Source of the DNA: Nitrospira sp.
Lineage (GTDB): Bacteria; Nitrospirota; Nitrospiria; Nitrospirales; Nitrospiraceae
Direction: 5' to 3'
DNA length: 20,132 nt
Assembly: GCA_015904055.1 (NCBI GenBank)
Contig: JABMDE010000019.1
Location: 1-20,132, forward strand
Part shown: positions 6,385 to 13,903 of the stretch, piece after piece
Layout of the letters: each line of letters opens with the position of its first letter
Position numbering within the stretch: position 1 is the stretch's first letter
Notes under the pieces: model-generated
The model's input: only the letters and a program-made list of their open reading frames with translations
Told to the model about the DNA's origin: nothing
The model's database searches: none
Translations under genes and position numbers: made by a program

Positions 6385-6875
6385 ATGAGCATCTCGGCTA
6401 GTTCCGAGTCCGCGATCTTTCCAACCAATGCCCCAGTGGCCGCTTCCCGTCCTGCCCAAGACATGGTGGGAGAAGGCAAAGCCTGGGGACTCTGCACCGC
6501 AGTTGACCTGCAAGATTGTAATCCCGATCTCATCCGTGATGCCGCCCATATCAAGCGCTACGTCGTCGAACTCTGCGAACTCATCGGCATGAAGCGCTTC
6601 GGCGAATGCCAGGTCGTCGATTTCGGCGAATCATCGGCATGAAGCGCTTCGGCGAATGCCAGGTCGTCGATTTCGGCGAAGGCCGCGTGGCCGGTTACTC
6701 GATGGTGCAGCTGATCTCGACATCGTTGATCAGCGGCCATTTCGCCAATGACACTAATAACGCGTACCTCGACATTTTCAGCTGCAAGGGATATGACCCT
6801 GCGGTCGTCGAATCATTCTCAAAGGAATTTTTCGGCGCCCAACGAAGTTTGGCTACGATGACACTTCGATACTAA
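6385..6875 (+). pseudogene. SpeD-like pyruvoyl-dependent decarboxylase (D), copy 1, broken by a 50-bp tandem duplication
   Basis: The start is ATG 6385, with AGAAAGG at 6367-6373 upstream. As written, the frame stops at 6640-6642, because 6581-6630 is repeated exactly at 6631-6680. Removing one repeat gives a clean 146-residue protein. By hand alignment to the bacterial S-adenosylmethionine decarboxylase of Thermotoga, the pyruvoyl Ser is Ser97 (in LISTSLIS), the acid/base His is His102 (SGHF) and the Cys is Cys117 (YLDIFSC), all with the same spacing. The enzyme would cut itself before Ser97 to form a pyruvoyl group. Two usual positions differ: His64 becomes Leu98, and the N-terminal GxH becomes GLC. 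Related SpeD homologues are known that decarboxylate arginine or ornithine, so the substrate is open. The SCP2 gene follows. Confidence 0.75.
6581..6680 (+). repeat. Exact 50-bp tandem duplication inside the speD-like gene
   Basis: Two identical 50-base units lie head to tail, 6581-6630 and 6631-6680, each starting TCATCGGCATGAAGCG and ending TTTCGGCGAA. Since 50 is not a multiple of three, the gene is shifted out of frame. The other copy of this gene has a single unit. Perfect identity of both units suggests a very recent event or an uncollapsed overlap between assembled pieces. Confidence 0.95.
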
Positions 6876-6904
6876 GGGGTGCCCCTGCATCGGATACACC
6901 GTGC

Positions 6905-6932
6905 GCGGGGGCCGCGGTTACGCGGTCCCCGC
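6905..6932 (+). terminator. Strong stem-loop between D and E, copy 1
   Basis: A 12-pair stem runs GCGGGGGCCGCG (6905-6916), tetraloop GTTA, CGCGGTCCCCGC (6921-6932), with a single G-T pair. No T-run follows, so it is not a standard intrinsic terminator. It may slow polymerase, protect the 3' end of the D message, or uncouple D from E. The same stem is conserved exactly at 15564-15591, while the flanking bases differ. Confidence 0.55.
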
Positions 6933-6967
6933 CTGGATCGACCCGCTTCTGACGAGTTTGTACCAAG

Positions 6968-7303
6968 ATGAATCCCACGACAACCAAAGAATTGTTCGAT
7001 TCGCTTCCTTCGAAATTCGACAAGGACGCAGCCGAGGGACTGGACGCGGTGTATCAGTTCAATTTAACAGGCGCGCAGAGCGGCCAGTATCATGTGATTG
7101 TGAAAAACGGTGACTGTGCCGTCAAAGAAGGCGTCTATGCCGATCCGCAGGTGACACTCTCGCTGGGTGGAGACGACTGTATCAGGCTGCTCAACGGCCA
7201 ACTCAGCGGATTTTCGATTGCCATGTCGGGCCGCTTGCAGATCGCGGGAGATATCAGCCTCGCTATGCAACTCAAGTCATTGTTCCCGACCCTCGGCCGC
7301 TAA
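6968..7303 (+). CDS. SCP2 sterol-binding domain protein (E), copy 1
   Basis: 111 residues from ATG 6968; no strong ribosome site is visible. The sequence is one SCP2-type domain. It opens with FDSLPSKFDKDAAEGLDAVY, then the strands QFNLTGAQSGQYHVIVKNGD, CAVKEGVYADPQVTLSLGGDDC, a helix LLNGQLSGFSIAMSG and the closing LQIAGDISLAMQLKSLFP. SCP2 domains have a hydrophobic cavity for lipids or acyl-CoA. In bacteria without sterols the ligand is usually unknown. There is no signal peptide, so it is cytoplasmic. The protein lies 92 bases behind the speD-like gene, separated by a stem-loop, and its 3' end converges with the RND gene 28 bases away. Copy 2 at 15627-15962 differs at only two residues. 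Confidence 0.88.
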   Translation: MNPTTTKELFDSLPSKFDKDAAEGLDAVYQFNLTGAQSGQYHVIVKNGDCAVKEGVYADPQVTLSLGGDDCIRLLNGQLSGFSIAMSGRLQIAGDISLAMQLKSLFPTLGR

Positions 7304-7331
7304 ATCATCGAGATCGCCAGCCGGCTGTACA

Positions 7332-10300
7332 TCAGGAGACAATCGCCTCCCGCTCGTCTTCCGGTTTTCTTCGGATCCGTTCCTCCAACATTACATATAC
7401 TGTCGGGATCAGGAACAACGTTAACAGCGTGGAGACACTCAAGCCTCCGACGACCGCTCGCGCGAGCGGCGCGTTGGTTTCCCCCCCGGTTCCGAGGCCG
7501 GTGGCCATTGGGAGCAGGCCGAAGACTGTTGCCAGGGATGTCATGAGAATCGGCCGGAGGCGGGTTCTTGATGCAGTGATCACGGCGTCGAGCAGCGGCC
7601 GGCCTTTTCGGCGCAGCACGTTCGTATAATCGACCAGCAGGACGCCGTTTGAGACGACGATGCCGAACATCATGATGATGCCCATCATCGATGTTGTGGA
7701 CAACGTCGTGTCAGTCAAAAACAGAATCAGGATCACTCCCGGAAATCCCATCGGCACCGCGAACATGATGATAAACGGATCGATGAGCGATTTGAACTGC
7801 GCGGCCATCACCATGTACACGAGCATGAGCGCGAGAACGGTGGCGAACAGCAGGCCTTGAAAGGTTTCGCGCTGTTGCTGAATCTGGCCGGCCAGTTTGA
7901 GGCTGAAACCAGTCGGCAACTGAAGCGAGGCGAAGGCCGATTCAAGATCGGCGGCAATGTCTCCTAGCGGGCGGGTTGTTGGATTGGCCGTCACATGCAC
8001 CACGCGCTGAAAGTACTTGCGGTCGATCTTGACCGGCCCGGCATTCAATTTGAGGGAGGCGACGTTTTTGAGCAATACCGGCTGTCCGGTCTTGGAGGTC
8101 AATAAAATATTCTCCAGGTCGGTGAGATTCGTCCGGTGTTCCTCAGCCAGCCAGGCACTGATGAAGTACTCGTTTCCATTGTGCGGGTCGGTGTAGATGA
8201 TGGGATCGGTTTGCCCGTTGCCATTGAGGGAGTACAGAACGGTGTTTGCCACGTCGGCTTCACTGATGCCCAGCAATGCTGCTTTCTCACGGTCCACCGT
8301 GACGTTGATCTCCGGGTAATTTTCCTCCCGGCTCGCCTCGACATCGGCCAACCCCTGGGTTTGCTCCATAATCTCTTTGACGCGCTTGATCACCTCTCGG
8401 GCTTTATCAAAGTCGTAGCCATAGATTTCGACATCGACGGCTTTTTGCGAGCCGAAGCTGGTGACGCGTTTGACCAGGCCGCCCGGATCGAACGACATGG
8501 CCACACCGGGGAACAGCGGGAGAATTTTGGGGCGCACGTCATTCATGATCTGCACTTGGCTTCTGCGGCGTGTATCCACCGGGGCCAGATATACCTGGAT
8601 CGATGATGTGTGGGGACCTGTGTTGGGGTTGAAGAGCGACGACCGGCCTTGGGATAGCACGCCGGTACTGGAGACGATCGTTTCCAACTCATGAGCAGGA
8701 ATCGCCTCGCGAAGCACTCGTTCCACTTCGGCAACCTGTTGTTCGGTTTTTTCGACACGCTGACCGACGGGGGCGCGGAGGGCGATGCGGAACTGGCTTT
8801 CGTCCGAGACCGGCAAGAATTCGGTGCCGATCCGAGGGACCAGCGCGAGCGAGCCGGTAAAGATCAGCAGCACGGCTGCGATGAACATTCGTCGATGCTG
8901 CAATATCCAGCTCAGTGCGCCCTCGTAGCTCCTGTCGAGCGATTCGTAGCGATCACGGCTCCATGCCATCATCTGGACCCACCATTCCGGCATCGTCTGG
9001 TGGGCTTCGTGCTCGGGTTTGAGAAACTTGTAACAGAGCGCCGGGGTGACGGTCCGGGAGATGAAGAACGATGTAAAAAGGGCGATAGCGATGGTGACGG
9101 TCAAGGGAATCAGCAAGAGGCGCGTGATCCCGACGATGAAAAACATCGGGAGAAAGACTACGACGGTCGTCACGGTCGACGCAAAAATCGGCATGGCCAC
9201 TTCACGGGCGGCCTCCACAATGGCGTCCCAGCGCCGAGCGCCGGTGTTCAGGTGACGCTGGATGTTTTCCAGCTCCACGATGGAATCATCGACAAGGCGG
9301 CCGATCCCGAGCGCGAGTCCGCCCAGCGTAAAGACGTTGAGCGTTTGGCCGGACAGGTGGAGCGCGATGAAGGTCACCAGAATAGAAAGGGGAATAGACA
9401 CGGAAATGATCATGGTGCTGGTCAGGTTGCGGAGAAAGATCAAAATCACGGCGGCAGCTAAGAGCGAGCCGTGCAGCGCCTGTTCAATCAGATTACGGAT
9501 GGATTGACGGATGTAGACGGATTGGTCGAACGAAATACCGAGGGTCACGCCCGGTGGAATGCCGATCATCTTCGGGATCGCCGCCCGCAGCGCATCGACC
9601 ACCTCGACCGTATTGGCGATCGGTTGCTTGTTTACGCGGAGAAAGACCGCCCTGGCCCCGTCGGTGCGTACGATGTTCGTTTGGATGTCGGATGAGTCGG
9701 TGACTGTTCCCACGTCGCGGACTCGGACCGGGCTGCCTTTCGGGTTGACCTTCACAATCACGTCTTGGATCGGCTCGACGGTCTTGAACTGATTGTTCGT
9801 GAATACGTTGTAGTCGAGATTGCCGGCTCGAATGTTGCCGGACGGCAGGATCACGTTTGCCGCCTTGACGGAATTCACTACGTCGAGAATGGAGAGTCCG
9901 CGGGTGCTCAGGAGCGCCGGGTCGAGGTTGATGTTGATCTGACGGATTTTCCCTCCCTCCACAGTAGCCGCGGCGACGTTGGCGATTTGTTCGATCTGCG
10001 GGGCAATGGTGTTGTACGCCAGGTCGTAGAGCGCACGCTCGTCCAGATTCTCGCTCGATACCGTGACGAATGAGACCGGGATTTGGGACACGTCGAACTT
10101 CACGATGAAGGGCTGCAGAATGCCGGGTGGGAGGCTATTCAGAATCTGTGTGATGCGCTGCATCACCTCCATCTGGCCGGTATTGATATCGGCGCCCCAG
10201 TTGAACCAGATCTGTACTGCCCCGAGTCCCTGCTTGGAGAACGATTCGACATGCTCCACATTGGAGGCGGAACTGACAGCCTTTTCGATCGGATAGACGA

Positions 10301-10487
10301 CGCTTTGCTCGATATCAAGCGGGGGCGCGCCCTTGTAGATGACACCGACGAACGCAACAGGAATTTGGATGTGAGGAAAGAGATCAATGGGCAATCGCTG
10401 GAGTGATGTGAGGCCGAGCACCACCATCGCAAGCGACAGCATCAAGATGCCGATTCGATTGCGGAGTGCGAAGAGTGTCAGCCACAT
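7332..10487 (-). CDS. RND efflux pump inner-membrane protein, copy 1
   Basis: 1051 residues on the minus strand from ATG 10485-10487, the usual length for the AcrB/HAE1 type. It exports hydrophobic compounds using proton flow, working with a membrane fusion protein and an outer-membrane channel. Visible family features are the first membrane helix (LRNRIGILMLSLAMVVLGL), the porter domain with LPIDLFPHIQIP and KGAPPLDIEQSV, and the TM4 helix with the proton-relay pair Asp400-Asp401 (GRLVDDSIVELEN). TM10 has VVSNGVLLVDY, where Ser946 replaces the Lys of AcrB, as in many HAE1-type relatives. Twelve membrane segments and two large periplasmic loops fit the hydropathy. The MFP gene lies 66 bases upstream on the same strand, so the two form an operon. 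The substrate cannot be told. Confidence 0.93.
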   Translation of the reverse strand: MWLTLFALRNRIGILMLSLAMVVLGLTSLQRLPIDLFPHIQIPVAFVGVIYKGAPPLDIEQSVVYPIEKAVSSASNVEHVESFSKQGLGAVQIWFNWGADINTGQMEVMQRITQILNSLPPGILQPFIVKFDVSQIPVSFVTVSSENLDERALYDLAYNTIAPQIEQIANVAAATVEGGKIRQININLDPALLSTRGLSILDVVNSVKAANVILPSGNIRAGNLDYNVFTNNQFKTVEPIQDVIVKVNPKGSPVRVRDVGTVTDSSDIQTNIVRTDGARAVFLRVNKQPIANTVEVVDALRAAIPKMIGIPPGVTLGISFDQSVYIRQSIRNLIEQALHGSLLAAAVILIFLRNLTSTMIISVSIPLSILVTFIALHLSGQTLNVFTLGGLALGIGRLVDDSIVELENIQRHLNTGARRWDAIVEAAREVAMPIFASTVTTVVVFLPMFFIVGITRLLLIPLTVTIAIALFTSFFISRTVTPALCYKFLKPEHEAHQTMPEWWVQMMAWSRDRYESLDRSYEGALSWILQHRRMFIAAVLLIFTGSLALVPRIGTEFLPVSDESQFRIALRAPVGQRVEKTEQQVAEVERVLREAIPAHELETIVSSTGVLSQGRSSLFNPNTGPHTSSIQVYLAPVDTRRRSQVQIMNDVRPKILPLFPGVAMSFDPGGLVKRVTSFGSQKAVDVEIYGYDFDKAREVIKRVKEIMEQTQGLADVEASREENYPEINVTVDREKAALLGISEADVANTVLYSLNGNGQTDPIIYTDPHNGNEYFISAWLAEEHRTNLTDLENILLTSKTGQPVLLKNVASLKLNAGPVKIDRKYFQRVVHVTANPTTRPLGDIAADLESAFASLQLPTGFSLKLAGQIQQQRETFQGLLFATVLALMLVYMVMAAQFKSLIDPFIIMFAVPMGFPGVILILFLTDTTLSTTSMMGIIMMFGIVVSNGVLLVDYTNVLRRKGRPLLDAVITASRTRLRPILMTSLATVFGLLPMATGLGTGGETNAPLARAVVGGLSVSTLLTLFLIPTVYVMLEERIRRKPEDEREAIVS

Positions 10488-10497
10488 GATGGGGACG

Positions 10498-10573
10498 TAA
10501 GGGGTGAAGGGTTAGACGTGAAATGTGGGCGATGAGCAAGCACTGTTCACCTTTTACGCTTCACGTTTCACGG
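10498..10573. repeat. Inverted GTGAAACGTGAAGCG-type repeat between MFP and RND genes, copy 1
   Basis: TAAGGGGTGAAGGGTTAGACGT near 10498-10520 and the inverse TTCACCTTTTACGCTTCACGTTTCACG near 10546-10572 are loosely complementary. Together they make a hairpin between the MFP and RND genes. The last codons and stop of the MFP gene lie inside the second arm. A related but clearly different version sits at 19471-19579. Confidence 0.5.
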
Positions 10574-11140
10574 CGTTCATTGGTTGTGCTTGCACCGGGG
10601 TGCCGTCATGCACGAGGTCTTTGCCGGAGACGATGACTGTTTCGTCTCCAGTGAGCCCTTTGGTGATCTCGACGCGGTTGTCGTTGCGTACTCCGATTTC
10701 GACATTCACCCGCTGGGCTTTTCCATCCCGCACGACGAACACGTATTGCGTGTCTTCCAGCCGGCTGACTGCATCGATCGGAATCTGCACGGCCTGCCGA
10801 TGGGTTCCCACCATCACTTCAACCCGGGCGAACATCCCGCCTTTCAACCGGCGATCCTTGTTGGGCAAGTCGATTTCCACGGTCATCGTGCGCGTCTCGC
10901 GATTTAGCGCTTGGACAATACGAGTGACCTGCCCTTCGAACACGCGATCGGGGTAGGCTTCGGCCCGCAGTCCGGCTTTCTGCCCGATCTGTATCGTCGG
11001 GATATCTTTCTCGACGACTTCGATGAGGACGCGAACCCTGTCGATGTCATGCAGGCTCAACATGCTGCGCGACATGGTGGACGTACTGCTGGCTGCGCCG
11101 GTGACATAGGCTCCGGTATCGAGGTTGCGCTCGGCGACAG
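10554..11140 (-). pseudogene. RND membrane fusion protein, copy 1, 5' part lost at a junction
   Basis: The visible part codes for about 195 residues on the minus strand and reads into the join at about 11138-11140. Its first clear motif, PVAERNLDTGAYVTG, is the end of the second lipoyl half in HlyD/AcrA-type adaptors. The beta-barrel (DKV/DRVRVLIEVVEKDIPTIQ, AEAYPDRVFEGQVTRI, ALNRETRTMTVEIDLPNKDR) and the membrane-proximal domain (VFVVRDGKAQRVNVEIGVR) follow. The signal peptide, helical hairpin and first lipoyl half are missing, because the sequence beyond 11140 belongs to gene A. An adaptor without these parts would not work. The RND gene follows 66 bases downstream. The stop is TAA after VKREA. 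If the join is an assembly error, this is simply the 3' end of a normal gene. Confidence 0.82.
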
Positions 11141-11326
11141 GGCGAGGGCTATACGCTGCCCATTACACACGATCGTAAAGCCAGGCTTGCCGCTGTGCTG
11201 GCGGAGCGGTCGTTCATGAAGATCATCCGGTGTGTGCCGTTGAGCGATCCTCGCATTCAGGCTGGACAGTTGCCGCAATTGAGCTGTGAGACGTTTCGGG
11301 CCATGATTCCTATCATCACAGCCTAA
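11138..11326 (+). pseudogene. 3' fragment of hypothetical gene A, copy 2
   Basis: From 11138 the sequence matches copy 3 of gene A from 13625 and copy 1 from 1321. It encodes the last 62 or so residues (GEGYTLPITHDRKARLAAVL through the final MIPIITA) to a TAA at 11324-11326. The upstream side is the MFP gene on the opposite strand. CAGGG at 11138-11142 could belong to either partner, so up to about five bases of microhomology are possible. No start codon with a ribosome site is available. It is a remnant, not a working gene. Confidence 0.85.
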
Positions 11327-11344
11327 ACTTTCTTCAGGGCCCGA

Positions 11345-11373
11345 TTGTCTCCAACCCGTAACTTGGGTAGACT
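11345..11373 (+). promoter_or_regulatory. Promoter-like sequence upstream of lipoprotein B, copy 2
   Basis: TTGTCT (11345-11350) and TAGACT (11368-11373) with a 17-base spacer, as before copy 1. Two spacer bases differ from copy 1, in or next to the half-site ACCC; both boxes are unchanged. Confidence 0.5.
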
Positions 11374-11416
11374 GAGCTATCGTCATTCCGTAACGGTTTT
11401 ACGCAAGGAGGAGCCT

Positions 11417-12064
11417 GTGAAACGAATGATCATGCGCATGGCGTTGGTGTGTGGAGTGGCGCTCATTATGTCGGCCTCAGGCGGTTGCGCGGGGAAGAGC
11501 GAGCTCCGGTATCTCGATTTTCAAACGAAGCAGCCGGCGGCACAGGCTGCCGACTTGGAGCCGGTGACGATCGTGATTGAGCCGTTTGAAGACCGGCGCG
11601 CGGATAAAGCCCGTATCGGGACTCGCACCCACTTATGGGGCGGCGTCACGCATTTTGATGTCGTGGGCGGCCGGCCCGCCGACATGATCAGCCAGGCACT
11701 GGTGAATCGCCTCAAAACGCGTGGCTGGGGAAACCGTGCGTGGAATGTCCGTTTGGGGCAGACTGGATCGGCGACCGACGCCGACATCGTGATCAGCGGC
11801 CAGGTACAAGAGTTTTCGGCCGGTGCGAAGAGCCGTGCGTTTTCCACCGTGATCGACGCCAAGAGCCGGCTCACGATTCAGGCGAAGAATGCGGACGACA
11901 AGAGTACGACCACGCGTAGCATCGAAGGCGCTCGGAGCCGGACCGTCTTCTGGTTTTGCGAACAGGATGTACAGGAGTTGCTGGCGGCGACATTGGATGA
12001 CGGGATCGAACGGTTGATCTCCGATACGATAGTCGTGCAGAAGGCTGTGCGGCCGGCACGGTAA
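11417..12064 (+). CDS. Predicted lipoprotein B, copy 2
   Basis: 215 residues from GTG 11417 behind AAGGAGG. The signal region reads ALVCGVALIMSASGGCAG, so the lipobox Cys is kept. The mature protein is nearly identical to copy 1 but shares with copy 3 the variants KARIGTRT, FSTVIDAK, ADDKSTTT and DTIVVQKA. This groups copies 2 and 3 together. It also has Trp-Gly-Asn-Arg-Ala where the others have Arg-Gly, and SDTIV instead of ADTIV. Nothing breaks the frame, so the gene could be functional even though its upstream neighbour A is only a fragment. Gene C follows after 115 bases. Confidence 0.8.
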   Translation: MKRMIMRMALVCGVALIMSASGGCAGKSELRYLDFQTKQPAAQAADLEPVTIVIEPFEDRRADKARIGTRTHLWGGVTHFDVVGGRPADMISQALVNRLKTRGWGNRAWNVRLGQTGSATDADIVISGQVQEFSAGAKSRAFSTVIDAKSRLTIQAKNADDKSTTTRSIEGARSRTVFWFCEQDVQELLAATLDDGIERLISDTIVVQKAVRPAR

Positions 12065-12179
12065 CTCAGCGGAGGGTTGAGCAGGTTGCGGCTGAGACGT
12101 TACAGCGGGCAGCCGGGCGGGGGCTTCTTCCGTCTCCTCAGTTCTCTCTCTGTGGCTTGTGTCGAAGGGATGTGCTGCT

Positions 12180-13217
12180 GTGCTCGAACGGCGGTGGGAA
12201 ACAACGGGTCCGCTGACGTTCAGCCAGGCCCTGGCTGTGGGTGATCGGCTGCGGGGGCTTGGTTTGAAGCCGGCCGCGCCGGCTAATGACGTCATTTGTT
12301 ATGTCGAAGAATGGACGGTGAAGTCCGTTGACGGCTTCGATCAGCTCGATCCCTGGGCAACAGAAGACGTGACGCTGATCCATGTGCGGGAACAGTGGCG
12401 CGGCGATTTCTTTCTGCTCTCCGGCGCCTATCACACGAGTTATCTTCGGCATCAGGACATCGGTACCTACTGTTCAATCAGCCATCCCTGGCGCATTCGG
12501 GAACGTCTCACCCTGCATGAGCCGAAGGGCATGTTTTGGATCGGATTCAGGCATGCGCATTCCTTCATCCGTATCCGCCTTCAGGCTCGTATGGTCATCA
12601 CGCCGGGGGAGACGCGGGGGGACGAGCAGCGGGCGCAATGGTTGGATGAACGGCGCGCGGCGTTCCTCGATGCGATTGCGGTGCTGGAATTGCCGGTCGA
12701 GACTGCAATCGAAAAGGACGCCGTAGTGCTCAGGCCGCATGACTCCGCTATTCCTTTTTTCTGTTCATGGCCGGACGCGTTCGGCCCCTGCCAATTTGAA
12801 TACAACACGACGGACGCGTATGAGTTTCTGGTGCCGGCCAGCAAGCTTGCTGCGACGTATGCTCCGGAACCGGCCGGGGTTCGTGCGTATCTGACCGGGT
12901 TTTCGGAAGCCGCGTTGGCGGAGTTTCAGGCCATCGAGCCTGCCGCCCGCGTCGTCTATCGCTGTTCAGTCCATTGTCCGCTCGACGAGTTGCCCGATAT
13001 CCTGGATGCAATTCGGCCGGATGGCCGGCTCTATGCCACGCTCTGTGAGTTTCAAACTCGTGATCTGCTGCCGGAAGGCGAAGAAGCCTCGGCCATCATC
13101 GGCATCGTCGGAGGCAGCGGAGGGTTCCAGATTGAAGTGCGCTTGAATCGGGCTCCGCTCGATGAAGAGGCGATGGCGGGCTGGTGTGATCATGTCCCAC
13201 CCCATGACGTTCACTGA
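12180..13217 (+). CDS. Hypothetical protein C, copy 2, with replaced C-terminus
   Basis: 345 residues from GTG 12180, with GAAGGGA upstream as in copy 1. The first 335 residues follow copy 1 closely, with a few substitutions shared with copy 3 (GDEQRAQ, AIEKDAV, SAIPFF). At 13184-13185 the native sequence stops after AMAGW. The frame then runs out of frame into the start of gene A and adds ten residues (CDHVPPHDVH) before a TGA. The lost piece is the last 18 residues, LEQLIGYPVAYAPLPAFV in copy 1. The protein may still fold, but the loss includes a hydrophobic tail that could be structural. The frame overlaps the ATG of gene A copy 3 by 26 bases, so A3 could be translated by coupling. Confidence 0.78.
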   Translation: MLERRWETTGPLTFSQALAVGDRLRGLGLKPAAPANDVICYVEEWTVKSVDGFDQLDPWATEDVTLIHVREQWRGDFFLLSGAYHTSYLRHQDIGTYCSISHPWRIRERLTLHEPKGMFWIGFRHAHSFIRIRLQARMVITPGETRGDEQRAQWLDERRAAFLDAIAVLELPVETAIEKDAVVLRPHDSAIPFFCSWPDAFGPCQFEYNTTDAYEFLVPASKLAATYAPEPAGVRAYLTGFSEAALAEFQAIEPAARVVYRCSVHCPLDELPDILDAIRPDGRLYATLCEFQTRDLLPEGEEASAIIGIVGGSGGFQIEVRLNRAPLDEEAMAGWCDHVPPHDVH

Positions 13218-13813
13218 CGAAGAAACCGCGTTGTTGGCCGATGCCCGCTTCTTTCAAAAGAAGGCGGTGATTACGGCCAAGGTGCGGACGCAGCTGGAAG
13301 CGGCGCATCGCGCGTTGACCATGGAGCTTGCCGGGGTGTCGCTGACTACGCCGCCGGGTTTCAATCCGCAGGCCCATCAGTTGGTGAAGGGCGAGCATCT
13401 CGAAGACTTTCCCTATCAATACCTGGATTGTCCCAAGCACTTCGAGGGGCGGAACACATTTACTTTTCGCATTTTGTTTTGGTGGGGGCATCATGCCGCG
13501 TTCGCGCTTTTGCTCGAAGGGGCGGACCTCAAGCAATATAAGAAGCGTTTTGTCGACCGTTTCCACCAGCTGGCTGGACACGATCTGGAGTTCTCCCTGG
13601 GCGCCGACGCTGTGGGAGTGGAAGCAGGGCGAGGGCTATACGCTGCCCATTACACACGATCGTAAAGCCAGGCTTGCCGCTGTGCTGGCGGAGCGGTCAT
13701 TCATGAAAATTATCCGGTGTGTGCCGTTGAGCGATCCTCGCATTCAGGCTGGACAGTTGCCGCAATTGAGCTGTGAGACGTTTCGGGCCATGCTTCCCAT
13801 CATCACCGCATAA
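13192..13813 (+). pseudogene. Hypothetical protein A, copy 3, frameshifted
   Basis: The start ATG 13192 corresponds to 889 in copy 1, and the match begins at about 13185, directly after the end of copy 2's gene C. The frame is intact for about 136 residues. It is then shifted by one extra G in GGG at 13599-13601, where copy 1 has GG. The shifted frame ends at 13663-13665 in HYTRS. The correct ending continues in the next frame to TAA 13811-13813. With the extra G removed, the protein is full length (206 residues) with few changes. A single G in a short G-run is a typical sequencing error, so the gene may be intact in reality. Its native upstream region is missing. Confidence 0.82.
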
Positions 13814-13831
13814 ACTTTCTTCACGGCCCGA

Positions 13832-13860
13832 TTGTCTCCGACCCGTAACTTGGGTAGACT
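13832..13860 (+). promoter_or_regulatory. Promoter-like sequence upstream of lipoprotein B, copy 3
   Basis: TTGTCT (13832-13837) and TAGACT (13855-13860), 17 bases apart, as in the other two copies. Confidence 0.5.
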
Positions 13861-13903
13861 GAGCCATCGTCATTCTGTAATGGTTTTACGCAAGGAGGAG
13901 CCT

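Noticed and set aside
8691..9461. 256-residue open frame on the plus strand opposite the RND gene (similar one at 17874-18440)
   Set aside because: It is antisense to a well-supported RND gene, and its charged repeats mirror the hydrophobic codons of the real frame.
11633..12295. 220-residue minus-strand frame across lipoprotein B copy 2 and gene C copy 2
   Set aside because: It runs antisense through two well-supported genes and a spacer. It is not kept at this length in the other copies.
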